A stretch of DNA of 49,458 nucleotides, from positions 1 to 49,458 of the forward strand of contig NZ_BCQG01000026.1 in assembly GCF_001544315.1 (NCBI RefSeq), read 5' to 3'. The position numbers were made by a program, and so were the translations under genes. Below, piece after piece: positions 26,162-35,081 of the stretch. The stretch is from Geobacillus jurassicus NBRC 107829 (GTDB taxonomy: Bacteria > Bacillota > Bacilli > Bacillales > Anoxybacillaceae). The notes beneath the pieces were generated by a model. That model was not told the DNA's origin and made no database searches. It was given only the letters and a program-made list of their open reading frames with translations. Position 1 is the stretch's first letter, and each line of letters begins with the position of its first letter.

Positions 26162-27832
26162 TTACTCGACGGAAATGATGAATGGATACAGCGGCTGTTT
26201 TCCGTTATGCACTTCCACTTCAACCCCGTCATGTTCTTTTTCCAAATAAGCGACAACCGTTTCCACTTCAGCTTCCGTCGCATCTTCGCCGTACAAAATC
26301 GTCACAATTTCACTTTCTTCGTCAATGAGCGCATCGAGCAATTGTTTTGTCACGGCGATCTTGTCTTTGTCAGCAACGATGATTCGGTCATCCAAAAGAC
26401 CCATGTAATCGCCCTTTTGAATCTCGATGCCGTCAATCGTCGTGTCGCGCACCGAAAACGTCACTTGCCCTGTTTTGACTCGCGACAGCGCCGCCGTCAT
26501 CGCCCGTTCATTCTGCTCGGCCGATTGCGCCGGTTGAAACGCCAACAGCGCCGCCAATCCTTGCGGGACGGTTTTCGACGGGATGACGACAACCCGCTGT
26601 TCGAACAACTCTGCCGCCTGTTTTGCCGCCATCACGATGTTTTTGTTGTTCGGCAGCACAAACACCGTCTCTGCGTTGGCGCGGCGAATGGCGTCAGCAA
26701 TTTCTTCCGTGCTCGGATTCATCGTTTGCCCACCTTCAATGATGGCGTGCGCGCCGATGCTCCGAAACAGTTCGGCCACGCCGGCGCCCATGGCGACGGC
26801 GACGATGCCGTACGGCCTCGCTTTCTCCACGGCTGCGCCAGACGCCGCTTTCGCCTCTTTGCCGACGATGTTGGCATGCTGCTCGCGCATGTTTTCGATT
26901 TTAATGTTGATCAAGCTCCCGTAGCGCTGGCCATACGTCAATACTTCTCCCGGCGTTTCCGAATGGATGTGCACTTTGACGAGCTCGTCATCCGCGACAA
27001 CGAGCAATGAGTCGCCGAACCGGCTTAACTCGCGGCGGAACGTTTCTTCGGAAAACGGGTGCTCGGCCAGCTTGTCCGGCTCAAAGCGGACCATGAACTC
27101 GGTGCAGTAGCCAAATTCGATCTCATCCGCATGAATATGGCTTTGCGCGCTTTGATGGTGCACCATTTTCACCAAATCGTCCATCGGCACTTCCGCGCGT
27201 GCGGCGCTTGCCGTTTCCCCTTTCAAGGCGGCGAGAAACCCTTCATAGACGTACACGAGCCCTTGACCGCCGCTGTCGACGACACCGACTTCCTTTAAGA
27301 TGGGCAGCAGCTCCGGCGTGCGTTGGAGCGCGGCTTTCGCCTCAGCAAGCGCCGCTTCCATCACAGCGATGACGTCACGCTCTTTCTTCGCCACCTCCAC
27401 CGCCTTGTGCGCCGCCTCTCTGGCAACGGTGAGAATCGTCCCCTCGACCGGCTTCATCACCGCCTTGTAGGCCGTGTCCACCCCCGCCTGCAAGGCGGCG
27501 GCGAATTCGAAGCTGTTCACTTGTTGTTTGCCTTCCACCGCCTTGGCAAACCCGCGAAACAGCTGCGACAAAATGACGCCGGAATTGCCGCGCGCCCCCA
27601 TCAGCAGCCCTTTCGCCAGCGCTGCGGCGACGTTGCCGATATGGTCGGAGACGTTCGCCTTCACTTCTTTCGCCCCGGACGTCATCGACAAGTTCATATT
27701 TGTTCCTGTATCGCCATCTGGAACCGGAAAGACGTTCAGCGCATCGACCGCCTTGGCGTTGTTCGCCAAATGCGCGGCCCCTTGCTGCACCATATCGGCA
27801 AACCGTCTTCCGTCAAGCATCCTCATGGTCAC
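26162..27832 (-). CDS. fakA: Fatty acid kinase catalytic subunit FakA (YloV)
   Basis: FakA phosphorylates fatty acids bound to FakB, giving acyl-phosphate for PlsX/PlsY. The 556-residue protein has an N-terminal DhaL-type kinase domain with VDALNVFPVPDGDTGTNMNL (Asp39 and Asp41 bind magnesium nucleotide), a middle domain, and a C-terminal DegV-like region. I use the GTG at 27832, 9 nt after AGGAGG, because the N-terminus MTMRMLDGRRF then aligns with B. subtilis YloV; ATG codons 2 and 4 codons later are alternatives. It follows yloU by 17 nt. The lipid role fits the nearby plsX. The FakA role is taken from homologues. Confidence 0.93.
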   Translation of the reverse strand: MTMRMLDGRRFADMVQQGAAHLANNAKAVDALNVFPVPDGDTGTNMNLSMTSGAKEVKANVSDHIGNVAAALAKGLLMGARGNSGVILSQLFRGFAKAVEGKQQVNSFEFAAALQAGVDTAYKAVMKPVEGTILTVAREAAHKAVEVAKKERDVIAVMEAALAEAKAALQRTPELLPILKEVGVVDSGGQGLVYVYEGFLAALKGETASAARAEVPMDDLVKMVHHQSAQSHIHADEIEFGYCTEFMVRFEPDKLAEHPFSEETFRRELSRFGDSLLVVADDELVKVHIHSETPGEVLTYGQRYGSLINIKIENMREQHANIVGKEAKAASGAAVEKARPYGIVAVAMGAGVAELFRSIGAHAIIEGGQTMNPSTEEIADAIRRANAETVFVLPNNKNIVMAAKQAAELFEQRVVVIPSKTVPQGLAALLAFQPAQSAEQNERAMTAALSRVKTGQVTFSVRDTTIDGIEIQKGDYMGLLDDRIIVADKDKIAVTKQLLDALIDEESEIVTILYGEDATEAEVETVVAYLEKEHDGVEVEVHNGKQPLYPFIISVE

Positions 27833-27849
27833 CGGCTAATTCCTCCTTA

Positions 27850-28212
27850 CTACGGGTTCACCACCCGAACCCCTTGAACGTAAATGTTGATCGACTGGAC
27901 CGCCAGTCCAAGCGTTTGATCGAGCGTGTACTTTACTTTCGACTGCACGTTGTGGGCAACTTCAGAAATTTTCGTCCCATAGCTGACGATAATGTACATA
28001 TCGATATGTACTTCGCCGTTTTCTTCCCGGACGACAACCCCTTTAGAAAAATTTTCCCGGCGCAAAATGTCCGACAATCCGTCGCGAATCTGGTTTTTCG
28101 ACGCCATTCCGACGATTCCGTAACAATCGACGGCCGCTCCCCCCGCGATCATCGCAATGACTTCATTGGCCACTTCAATGCGCCCGTATTTCGTTTGCCA
28201 TTCGATCGACAT
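27850..28212 (-). CDS. yloU: Asp23/Gls24 family protein YloU
   Basis: A 120-residue cytosolic protein of the Asp23/Gls24 envelope-stress family (DUF322). It starts MSIEWQTKYGRIEVANEVIA and includes CYGIVGM, SKGVVVREENGEVHIDMYII and NVQSKVKYTLDQTLGL, the family pattern. Its biochemical role is unknown; pairing with fakA is conserved, suggesting a link to membrane lipids. The ATG at 28212 follows AAAGGGGG. A promoter is visible upstream. Confidence 0.93.
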   Translation of the reverse strand: MSIEWQTKYGRIEVANEVIAMIAGGAAVDCYGIVGMASKNQIRDGLSDILRRENFSKGVVVREENGEVHIDMYIIVSYGTKISEVAHNVQSKVKYTLDQTLGLAVQSINIYVQGVRVVNP

Positions 28213-28250
28213 GCTCGTTCCCCCTTTGCGTATCTCGCACAGCTACCCCT

Positions 28251-28278
28251 ATTGTACTATAACGCTTTCTGTTTTCAA
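28251..28278 (-). promoter_or_regulatory. Candidate promoter of yloU-fakA
   Basis: Minus strand TTGAAA (28273-28278), 16-bp spacer, TACAAT (28251-28256), 38 bp before the yloU start codon. A second TTGACA lies further upstream with a poorer -10. Confidence 0.5.
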
Positions 28279-28366
28279 AGCGCTTCCCGGCCGCCCACTA
28301 GTATTATTTAGCCGAAAACCGAAATGTATGTCAAGGACTGTTTCTTGAAAGAAGACGTCTCGTCTA

Positions 28367-28400
28367 TTGCAATCCATACGGTTGTATGATAAATTATAAT
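28367..28400 (+). promoter_or_regulatory. Candidate promoter of rpmB
   Basis: TTGCAA (28367-28372) is followed after 17 bp by TAAATT and, overlapping by one base, by a perfect TATAAT (28395-28400). Which hexamer is used is uncertain; either gives a short leader before rpmB. Confidence 0.45.
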
Positions 28401-28440
28401 AGTGTTTTTAGAGGGATGTGAAAGCAAGGAGGGAAAAACG

Positions 28441-28626
28441 ATGGCGAAATGCTTTGTGACCGGCAAGAAAAAATCGTTCGGCAACTCGCGTTCTCACGCC
28501 ATGAACGCCAGCCGCCGCACGTGGAAAGCGAACTTGCAAAAAGTGCGCATTTTAGTTGACGGCAAACCGAAACGCGTCTGGGTTTCGGCGCGCGCGCTGA
28601 AATCTGGAAAAGTGAAACGCGTCTAA
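28441..28626 (+). CDS. rpmB: 50S ribosomal protein L28
   Basis: L28 is a large-subunit protein. The 61-residue product [20 protein letters not shown] continues with [17 protein letters not shown] and [13 protein letters not shown], close to Bacillus L28. It has a single Cys, so it is a zinc-free type. The ATG at 28441 follows GGAGGG. It is transcribed opposite to its neighbours, converging on spoVM, with a shared terminator, as in B. subtilis. Confidence 0.98.
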   Translation: MAKCFVTGKKKSFGNSRSHAMNASRRTWKANLQKVRILVDGKPKRVWVSARALKSGKVKRV

Positions 28627-28684
28627 CAGATTAACGAGAAGAAGCCGCTCCAAAAGGCCTGCCCCCTTTTGTTCAGCGGCTCAA

Positions 28685-28714
28685 CAAAAAAAGCACCAAA
28701 AATGGTGCTTTTTT
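28685..28714. terminator. Bidirectional terminator between rpmB and spoVM
   Basis: A stem GCACCA/TGGTGC with a 4-nt A loop is flanked by A-runs on the left and T-runs on the right, so it provides a U-tract for both converging genes. Confidence 0.85.
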
Positions 28715-28715
28715 C

Positions 28716-28796
28716 TTATCCTTTTTTAAATGCGTTCAACACCGCCCGCACGATTCCGCCTAAAAATTTCGGCAGCTTGATCGTATAAAACTTCAT
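28716..28796 (-). CDS. spoVM: Stage V sporulation protein M
   Basis: SpoVM is a 26-residue amphipathic peptide that marks the convex forespore membrane, anchors SpoIVA and blocks FtsH during coat and cortex formation. The translated frame starts MKFYTIKLPKFLGGIVRA and ends VLNAFKKG; the first 18 residues are the same as I recall for B. subtilis, including Pro9. The ATG at 28796 has AGGAGGG 7 nt upstream. It lies between thiN and rpmB, its standard place. I could not pick out a clear sigma-E promoter in the short upstream gap. Confidence 0.95.
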   Translation of the reverse strand: MKFYTIKLPKFLGGIVRAVLNAFKKG

Positions 28797-28877
28797 CCCG
28801 ATTCCCTCCTCACACCGATCATGACAAGCTTCCCGCCGTTTCGTTATTCAGTATATTCCTTACCGAGCTAAGCGCGA

Positions 28878-29528
28878 CTACGGGCAGCCGGCAAAATCGC
28901 TGCTCCTTATCATCATTAATATGCCTTCCGAAAACGAAAAAGTACCAGAAGATTGGATAAGTTCATTACTAATACATAATGTCGAGCCGCGGGAAATATG
29001 ACAGTTTGTTAACGGATATTTAAATCCGATCAGCGTAAGTTCTGTCACCGTTTCAGAAATCGGGATGTACGATACGTAGCGGTACCGCTCGTCGCGCACG
29101 ACCGTATGCACACCAGGCAGATGGACGGTGAGCACGTTTTGCCGGTCGATCAGTTCAATCGGCCGCTCAGCATATTTCAGCAACAACTCGACGTTGCCAA
29201 ACAGATGGTCGAGCCGCCCGCCAGTCGCTCCGAACAGACGGATGGCCCCGTCGGTCTGCTCAACCGCCCAGTCAAGGGCGATCTCCATATCCGTTTTGTC
29301 TTTTTCCGACGGCCAAATATCAAGCTCCGGCAACATCTTCTGCAGCCGGGCGACTTCTTCGGATGGCAGCGAATCAAAATCTCCGAACGCCCGCACAGGG
29401 TGAAACCCGAAATCAAGCAACGTTTTCGTGCCGCGGTCGACGCCGACCCATTGCACATCGTTCCCGTCATACGAGCGCAAATCGGGAAGAAGGTAGCGCG
29501 GACCGCCGCCAACGATATGAATCAACAT
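28878..29528 (-). CDS. thiN: Thiamine pyrophosphokinase
   Basis: ThiN (YloS) transfers pyrophosphate from ATP to thiamine to give thiamine diphosphate. The 216-residue protein has GVDRGTKTLLDFGFHPVRAF, GDFDSLP (about 49-55), WPSEKDKTDMEIAL and FGATGGRLDHLFGNV, the residues that bind ATP and thiamine, then a beta-rich C-terminal domain with ISRGSTLCISN. The ATG at 29528 follows GAAGGGGGGAG. It is separated from rpe by about 175 bp with no gene or clear terminator. Confidence 0.95.
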   Translation of the reverse strand: MLIHIVGGGPRYLLPDLRSYDGNDVQWVGVDRGTKTLLDFGFHPVRAFGDFDSLPSEEVARLQKMLPELDIWPSEKDKTDMEIALDWAVEQTDGAIRLFGATGGRLDHLFGNVELLLKYAERPIELIDRQNVLTVHLPGVHTVVRDERYRYVSYIPISETVTELTLIGFKYPLTNCHISRGSTLCISNELIQSSGTFSFSEGILMMIRSSDFAGCP

Positions 29529-29703
29529 GCTCCCCCCTTCCGGCTAGGACGAAAACGGCCGTCTTCCACCTTTTTAGCTCATCGCCTTAGCGAGCGAATA
29601 AGATGATAAAGGCGGCGCGCCATCCAACCGCTCGCCATGACGTGAATCGCTCCGCTGCCGGCGGCATTTTCATTGCGCAAGCGAGGGCTGCGCTGTCTGC
29701 CCG

Positions 29704-30360
29704 CTACTTGGCGCACGCTTCGCGAAGCGCACGAATGGCGGCGGCTCGGTCCGGTTCGTTGTAAATGGCCGATCCAGCGACAAGCACGTTCGCCCCGGCT
29801 TCCACGCAAAGCGGCGCCGTTTCCGCATTGATGCCGCCGTCAACTTCAATGTCGACCTCTTTGTTTTGTTCGTTGGCCATCCGGGCGACCTCACGGATTT
29901 TCGGCACGACCGCCGGAATGAACGCCTGTCCGCCAAACCCAGGATTGACCGTCATCAACAGGACGAGATCGACATCAGCGATCACATGGCGGATCATCTC
30001 GACCGGTGTATGTGGATTGAGCACGACCCCGGCTTTGACGCCTTGTTCTTTGATGAAATGAATCGTTCGATGCAAATGCACGCACGCCTCCACATGGACA
30101 GAAATCAAATCCGCGCCGGCTTTGGCAAATGCCGGAATGTATCGGTCCGGATCGGCGATCATTAAATGGACGTCAAGCGGCAGCTTCGTCACCGGACGAA
30201 TGGCGGCCACGACCGGCGGACCGAACGTCAAATTCGGCACGAAATGCCCGTCCATGACATCCACATGAATCCAGTCCGCCCCACCCTCCTCAACGGACCG
30301 AATTTCCTCAGCCAGGCGGGCAAAATCGGCTGATAAAATCGATGGCGCAATTCGAATCAT
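29704..30360 (-). CDS. rpe: Ribulose-phosphate 3-epimerase
   Basis: Rpe interconverts ribulose-5-phosphate and xylulose-5-phosphate in the pentose phosphate pathway. The 218-residue TIM barrel shows IAPSILSADFARLAEEI, VDVMDGHFVPNLTFGP, MTVNPGFGGQAFI and EVDGGINAETAP, which carry the metal-binding His and Asp residues. The ATG at 30360 lies 2 nt after the rsgA stop and 7 nt from GAGGT inside rsgA, so translation is coupled; a TTG two codons earlier overlaps the rsgA stop. Complete and typical. Confidence 0.97.
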   Translation of the reverse strand: MIRIAPSILSADFARLAEEIRSVEEGGADWIHVDVMDGHFVPNLTFGPPVVAAIRPVTKLPLDVHLMIADPDRYIPAFAKAGADLISVHVEACVHLHRTIHFIKEQGVKAGVVLNPHTPVEMIRHVIADVDLVLLMTVNPGFGGQAFIPAVVPKIREVARMANEQNKEVDIEVDGGINAETAPLCVEAGANVLVAGSAIYNEPDRAAAIRALREACAK

Positions 30361-30362
30361 GT

Positions 30363-31244
30363 TCAATACCTCGGCTTTCGTTCTTTCATTTCAGCAACAA
30401 AACTCAAGTAATGGTCATAGCGGTACAATGGAATCTCCCCCGCCTCAACCGCTTCGCGCACGGCGCATTTCGGCTCGGCGATATGAAGGCAGCCGCGGAA
30501 TTTGCATCCTTCCCCGTACATCCGGAATTCCGGAAAATAATGCGGCAATTCGTCGAGCTCAATATGATCAAATTCGAGAGCGCTGAACCCTGGCGTGTCG
30601 GCGACAAGCCCGCCGGCGACCTCAAGCAGTTCGACATGGCGGGTCGTGTGCCTGCCGCGCCCTAAATGGGTGGAAATGTCGCCTGTTTTCAACCGCAAAT
30701 CCGGACGGAGCGCGTTCAGCAACGACGATTTGCCCACCCCGGACTGCCCGGCGACGACGGAGACGCGGCCGCGAAGGCGCAACGCCAGTTCATCGAGGCC
30801 GCCCTTGGTCACTGCTGACGTTTCGATGACGTCGTAGCCGATGCGCCGGTAATCATGCACGTAGCGGGCGATCTCTTCTTTCGATTCGCCATCCAACAAA
30901 TCGATTTTGCTGATGACAATGATCGGCGTAATATCTTTCGATTCCACTAAAACGAGAAAGCGGTCGAGCAGCTTGGCGCTGAAATCCGGGCTGACGGCCG
31001 AAAAGACTAAAATCGCCTGCTCAACGTTGGCGATCGGCGGCCGCACCAACTCGTTTTGCCGCTCGCAAACCTCCAAAATATAGCCTTCCGTTTCACTCGT
31101 CGCCTGGAAAACGACGCGGTCGCCGACAAGCGGCGTCACTTTTTTCTTGCGGAACACGCCGCGCCCGCGGCATTGGAACACGCGGCCTTCGGACAGGACG
31201 TAGTAAAATCCGCTTAACGCTTTGATGATTTGTCCTTCCGCCAT
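30363..31244 (-). CDS. rsgA: Ribosome small subunit-dependent GTPase RsgA (CpgA)
   Basis: RsgA checks 30S maturation; the Bacillus protein is also called CpgA and is a PrkC substrate. The 293-residue protein has an N-terminal OB fold (1-65), a permuted GTPase with ISKIDLLD (111-118) before GQSGVGKSSLLN (166-177) and DTPGF (216-220), and a zinc finger formed by Cys247, Cys252, His254 and Cys260. The ATG at 31244 follows AAGGAG; 37 in-frame codons before it overlap prkC. It lies 4 nt after the prkC stop, consistent with one operon. Confidence 0.97.
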   Translation of the reverse strand: MAEGQIIKALSGFYYVLSEGRVFQCRGRGVFRKKKVTPLVGDRVVFQATSETEGYILEVCERQNELVRPPIANVEQAILVFSAVSPDFSAKLLDRFLVLVESKDITPIIVISKIDLLDGESKEEIARYVHDYRRIGYDVIETSAVTKGGLDELALRLRGRVSVVAGQSGVGKSSLLNALRPDLRLKTGDISTHLGRGRHTTRHVELLEVAGGLVADTPGFSALEFDHIELDELPHYFPEFRMYGEGCKFRGCLHIAEPKCAVREAVEAGEIPLYRYDHYLSFVAEMKERKPRY

Positions 31245-31248
31245 AGCC

Positions 31249-33219
31249 TCACTCCTTTTTCCCGTCGTTTTCTGGATATGGGATCGAGCCTTCCTCTTTG
31301 ACGACGTTGTTGACAATGACGCGGTAATAAGCGGTCTCCCCATATGGAATTTCAAACTCGACCATCTCGGTCGCTGGCGCCGTCAGCCGGTATGTTTTGT
31401 ATGGCGTTGTCATATTGTGGGCGGCATCTTGGATGTAAAGCTGGGCCTCAACGATTTGCCCGGGCATCGCCGGTTCATACGGAATCGTAATCTCTTTAAT
31501 CACCGTTTTCGACGGCTTCGGTTCCGGCCCGCGGGAGATGACGACGGTGATGGTCTCGCCTTTTTCCACCTGCTCGTTCGCCGCCGGGGTTTGCGAAATG
31601 ACAAGCCCTTCCGGCACCTTGTCCGAATACTCATACTTGACGTCAATGCGCAGCCCTTGATCGGCCCCGTAATCGCGCACGCTTTTTTCCGTATACCCGG
31701 TTAAATCTTTGACCGTGACTTTCTCCGGTCCGAGGCTGACGGTAAAGACGACTTCCGTTTCATCAGGCGCCACTCGATCGCCGGCATACGGATATTGGTC
31801 CAAAATCGTCCCTTCCGGCTTGTCGCTGTAGCGGCCGTTGCGTGTGATGCGGACAAATCCTTCGGCGCGCAGCTCCTCCTCCGCCGCAGCAATATCATCG
31901 CCAATGAAGCTTGGAAATTCGATTTTCTTTTTTCCAATGCTTTTATAAATAATGACGCCGGCTCCTTGCTTCACCGTCATGCCGGCTTCCGGATCGGTGC
32001 GCACGACTTTTCCCTCTTCTATTTTATCATTTTCTACATCGATCGTATCTTTGATTTCCAAACCGAGCGACGACAGCTGTTCAACCGCCTCATCATAGTC
32101 TTTGTTGACCACGTTCGGCATCGTCACTTCTTTTGGAAAAATGAGGTCTGGAATCCATGTGACGGCGCTGACGCCAACGGCGCCGGCAAGCAGCAAAGCG
32201 GCCAAAAGCCAGGCGATCCACGCTCGCTTCCGCTTCTGTTTCGGCTCGCCGGCCGCATGAGCCGGTTCGCTCGTTTTTTCCTCGTACACGAGCGTCTCTT
32301 GCTCCAACGCCGCGCTTTCTGCCTGTTTTATAATCGGAATGGCTTTCGTCGCTTCCTCGTCATCATCTGGAATGGTGAATTTCGGCTCGTTGCGCCGCCT
32401 TGGATCAAGCGCCGTCCGAATGTCCTCGTTCATTTCGCGCGCCGATTGGTAGCGATAAAACGGGTCTTTCGCCGTCGCCTTTAAAATAATGTTTTCCACG
32501 CTTTGCGGAATGTCCGGATTCCACGCCTTCGGCGACGGCGTTTCCGTCTGCAAGTGCTTCAACACGATCGAAACGGCTGATTCGCCGGAAAACGGCAGCC
32601 GGCCGGTGACGAGTTCAAACATGACAATGCCGAGTGAATAAATGTCCGATTTTTCAGTAGCGATGCCCCCGCGCGCCTGCTCCGGCGACAAATAATGAAC
32701 CGAACCGAGCACCGAGTTCGTTTGCGTGATCGTCGTGCCGCTCATCGCCACAGCGATGCCGAAGTCGGTCACTTTCACATTGCCGTGCTCATCAAGCAAA
32801 ATGTTTTGCGGTTTAATGTCGCGGTGAATGATGCCGTTCTCATGGGCATGGGCGATCGCTGATGTCAGCTGGTCCATGATGCGAAGCGCCTGTTCGACCG
32901 GAAGGGGAGCGTGCTGCTGGATGTATTGCTTGAGCGTAGCGCCGCGCACATACTCCATGACGATGTAATAGACGCCTTCTTCTTCGCCGACGTCATAAAT
33001 AGAAACGATATGTTCATGGTTTAAGCTCGTCGCCGCCTGCGCCTCGCGGCGGAACCGTTTGATGAACTGATCATCATTGGCAAAATCGAGGCGGAGCACT
33101 TTGACAGCGACATCGCGCTCCAAAATCATGTCGCGGGCTAAATACACGTTCGCCATGCCGCCGCCGCCGATGAGGCTGATGATTTTATAGCGGTCATTCA
33201 ATCGCTTTCCAATGAGCAC
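31249..33219 (-). CDS. prkC: Ser/Thr protein kinase PrkC with PASTA domains
   Basis: PrkC is a membrane kinase that senses muropeptides and triggers germination and growth signalling. The 656-residue protein has a kinase domain (GGGGMANVYL, Lys40, HRDIKPQN with Asp134, DFG), an activation loop GTTITQT with Thr162, 163, 165 and 167, one membrane segment (about 333-355), three PASTA repeats (about 367-570) and a C-terminal extracellular domain. I choose the GTG at 33219, giving MLIGKR as in B. subtilis; a GTG three codons earlier overlaps the prpC stop. The activation-loop numbering equals the known B. subtilis autophosphorylation sites. Confidence 0.96.
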   Translation of the reverse strand: MLIGKRLNDRYKIISLIGGGGMANVYLARDMILERDVAVKVLRLDFANDDQFIKRFRREAQAATSLNHEHIVSIYDVGEEEGVYYIVMEYVRGATLKQYIQQHAPLPVEQALRIMDQLTSAIAHAHENGIIHRDIKPQNILLDEHGNVKVTDFGIAVAMSGTTITQTNSVLGSVHYLSPEQARGGIATEKSDIYSLGIVMFELVTGRLPFSGESAVSIVLKHLQTETPSPKAWNPDIPQSVENIILKATAKDPFYRYQSAREMNEDIRTALDPRRRNEPKFTIPDDDEEATKAIPIIKQAESAALEQETLVYEEKTSEPAHAAGEPKQKRKRAWIAWLLAALLLAGAVGVSAVTWIPDLIFPKEVTMPNVVNKDYDEAVEQLSSLGLEIKDTIDVENDKIEEGKVVRTDPEAGMTVKQGAGVIIYKSIGKKKIEFPSFIGDDIAAAEEELRAEGFVRITRNGRYSDKPEGTILDQYPYAGDRVAPDETEVVFTVSLGPEKVTVKDLTGYTEKSVRDYGADQGLRIDVKYEYSDKVPEGLVISQTPAANEQVEKGETITVVISRGPEPKPSKTVIKEITIPYEPAMPGQIVEAQLYIQDAAHNMTTPYKTYRLTAPATEMVEFEIPYGETAYYRVIVNNVVKEEGSIPYPENDGKKE

Positions 33220-33224
33220 GCCGA

Positions 33225-33974
33225 TCACCCACCTTCACGTTCCGCTGAAACATCGATGACCGCCAGCGAAATGTTGTCTTCCCCGCCCCGCCCGTTGGCG
33301 AGCTCGATAAGCGCCTCCGCCTTCTCTTCCAGCGTGCCGTCCCCCGTCAAAATATGTATCATATCCGCTTCCGGCACCTTGTTGGACAACCCGTCTGAAC
33401 ATAACAACAACATATCGCCATCGTCGACCGCCACCGTTTTGACGTCGATTTTCACCGCCGGCTCTGTGCCAAGCGCCCGCAGCAGCACGTTTTTGCGCGG
33501 ATGATGCTCGGCGGCCTCTTTGGAAAGCTGCCCGCTTTTGACAAGCTCATTGACCAACGAGTGGTCATCCGTCAGCTGCTGAATTCCTCTTTGGTTGAGC
33601 ACGTAGCAGCGGCTGTCGCCGATATGGGCAACCGTCGCAAACGGACCAGCGCAAACAGCAGCGACGATCGTCGTCCCCATTCCTTGACATTCTGGGTGGG
33701 AAAGGGCATGGCGAAACAATTGCTCGTTCGCCGCGGCAATATGCGTTTGAAGCCATTGCTCCGCCTCGGTCGGCGAAGCAAGGTGATTTTCTTTCTCCCA
33801 TTGCTCCTGCAAATACGCCACCGCCATGGAGCTCGCCACGTCGCCGGCGCGATGGCCGCCCATCCCGTCGGCGACGACGGCCAAATATTGGCCGCTTTGA
33901 TTGACAAATACGCCGCCGCTGTCTTCGTTATGCTCGCGAATTTGGCCGATGTCGGTTCGGAAAACGGCTCGCAT
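33225..33974 (-). CDS. prpC: PP2C-type phosphatase PrpC
   Basis: PrpC removes phosphate from PrkC and its targets. The 249-residue PPM phosphatase has the metal-binding motifs DIGQIREHNED (about 8-18), ADGMGGHRAGD (about 34-44), SDGLSNKV and EDNISLAVID. The ATG at 33974 lies 8 nt after GAGG; a GTG three codons upstream overlaps the rlmN stop. Its end overlaps the start region of prkC, so kinase and phosphatase are made together. Confidence 0.96.
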   Translation of the reverse strand: MRAVFRTDIGQIREHNEDSGGVFVNQSGQYLAVVADGMGGHRAGDVASSMAVAYLQEQWEKENHLASPTEAEQWLQTHIAAANEQLFRHALSHPECQGMGTTIVAAVCAGPFATVAHIGDSRCYVLNQRGIQQLTDDHSLVNELVKSGQLSKEAAEHHPRKNVLLRALGTEPAVKIDVKTVAVDDGDMLLLCSDGLSNKVPEADMIHILTGDGTLEEKAEALIELANGRGGEDNISLAVIDVSAEREGG

Positions 33975-33979
33975 CCGAC

Positions 33980-35077
33980 TCACCTCGTCTCCTCTTTTCG
34001 CTCCTTCGCGCGAAGCTGTCCGCAGGCGGCATCGATGTCGTGTCCATGTTCGCGGCGAATGGTTACGTTGATTCCATGTTTTTTCAACGCCCGTTCAAAG
34101 GCGAAAATTTGGCTGCGCGGCGTGCGCACATAGTTGCGCTCCGGCACGTAGTTGACCGGAATCAAATTCACATGGCATTTCAGCCCTTTAATCAGCTCGG
34201 CCAACTGCTCGGCGTGCTCAAGCTGGTCGTTCACCCCGCCGAACAGCCCATATTCAAACGTCACGCGCCGCCCGGTTTTTTCAATGTAATACCGAACCGC
34301 CTCCATCAGCTTGGGCAGCGGATACGCTTTATTGATCGGCATGAGTTTTGTTCGCAACTCATTCGTCGGCGCATGCAAGGAAATGGCAAAGTTGATTTGC
34401 ATCCCTTCATCGGCAAATTGGTAAATTTTCGGGATGATGCCGCTCGTCGAAACAGTAATATGCCGGGCGCCAATGTTCAACCCTTTTGGGTGGTTGACGA
34501 TGTGTAAAAACTTGATGAGCGCATCGTAGTTGTCAAACGGCTCGCCGATGCCCATGACGACGATGCTGCTGACGCGCTCATTCGTTTCATCGAGCGCTTT
34601 TTGTACGTGCACGACTTGGGCGACGATTTCGCCCGCCTCCAAATGGCGCTTCAGACCGCCGAGCGTGGAAGCGCAAAACGTGCAGCCGATGCGGCAGCCG
34701 ACTTGCGTCGTGACGCACACCGAATTGCCGTAGTTATGGCGCATAAGCACCGTCTCGATCGAATAGCCGTCATGAAGCTCAAACAAAAATTTGATCGTCC
34801 CGTCTTTGGACGTTTGCTTGACAACCGTCTTTAACGTCGTGATCGAGAACGACGCAGCCAGCTGTTCGCGCAGCCGCTTCGGCAAATTCGTCATGTCGGC
34901 AAAATCGGTGACGCGGTTTTTATACAGCCACTCGTAAATTTGCGTGGCGCGAAACGGCTTTTCGCCTTGAGCGACAAGCCATTCCTTCAATTCGTCTAGC
35001 GTGAGCGAATAAATCGATGGCAACGGAGGCTGCGTTTCACCGACAAAGCGGCGGGCAGCCGGACGAACCATTTCCAT
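33980..35077 (-). CDS. rlmN: 23S rRNA/tRNA adenine C2-methyltransferase RlmN
   Basis: RlmN is a radical-SAM enzyme that methylates A2503 of 23S rRNA and A37 of some tRNAs. The 365-residue protein has the cluster motif CRIGCTFC (Cys128, Cys132, Cys135), [13 protein letters not shown], and [11 protein letters not shown], with Cys residues near the C-terminus available for the methyl-carrier mechanism. The ATG at 35077 follows AGAAGGTG, which is inside the end of rsmB. Length is about that of the Bacillus YloN protein. Confidence 0.96.
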   Translation of the reverse strand: MEMVRPAARRFVGETQPPLPSIYSLTLDELKEWLVAQGEKPFRATQIYEWLYKNRVTDFADMTNLPKRLREQLAASFSITTLKTVVKQTSKDGTIKFLFELHDGYSIETVLMRHNYGNSVCVTTQVGCRIGCTFCASTLGGLKRHLEAGEIVAQVVHVQKALDETNERVSSIVVMGIGEPFDNYDALIKFLHIVNHPKGLNIGARHITVSTSGIIPKIYQFADEGMQINFAISLHAPTNELRTKLMPINKAYPLPKLMEAVRYYIEKTGRRVTFEYGLFGGVNDQLEHAEQLAELIKGLKCHVNLIPVNYVPERNYVRTPRSQIFAFERALKKHGINVTIRREHGHDIDAACGQLRAKERKEETR

Positions 35078-35081
35078 GCTT

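Noticed and set aside
28213-28330. cre site near the yloU promoter
   Set aside because: The AAGCGCTTT core resembles cre, but three positions disagree with the consensus on either strand.
29579-29809. Arg-rich minus-strand frame across the rpe end and the rpe-thiN gap
   Set aside because: It overlaps rpe in another frame, has no ribosome site and looks like out-of-frame GC-rich coding sequence.
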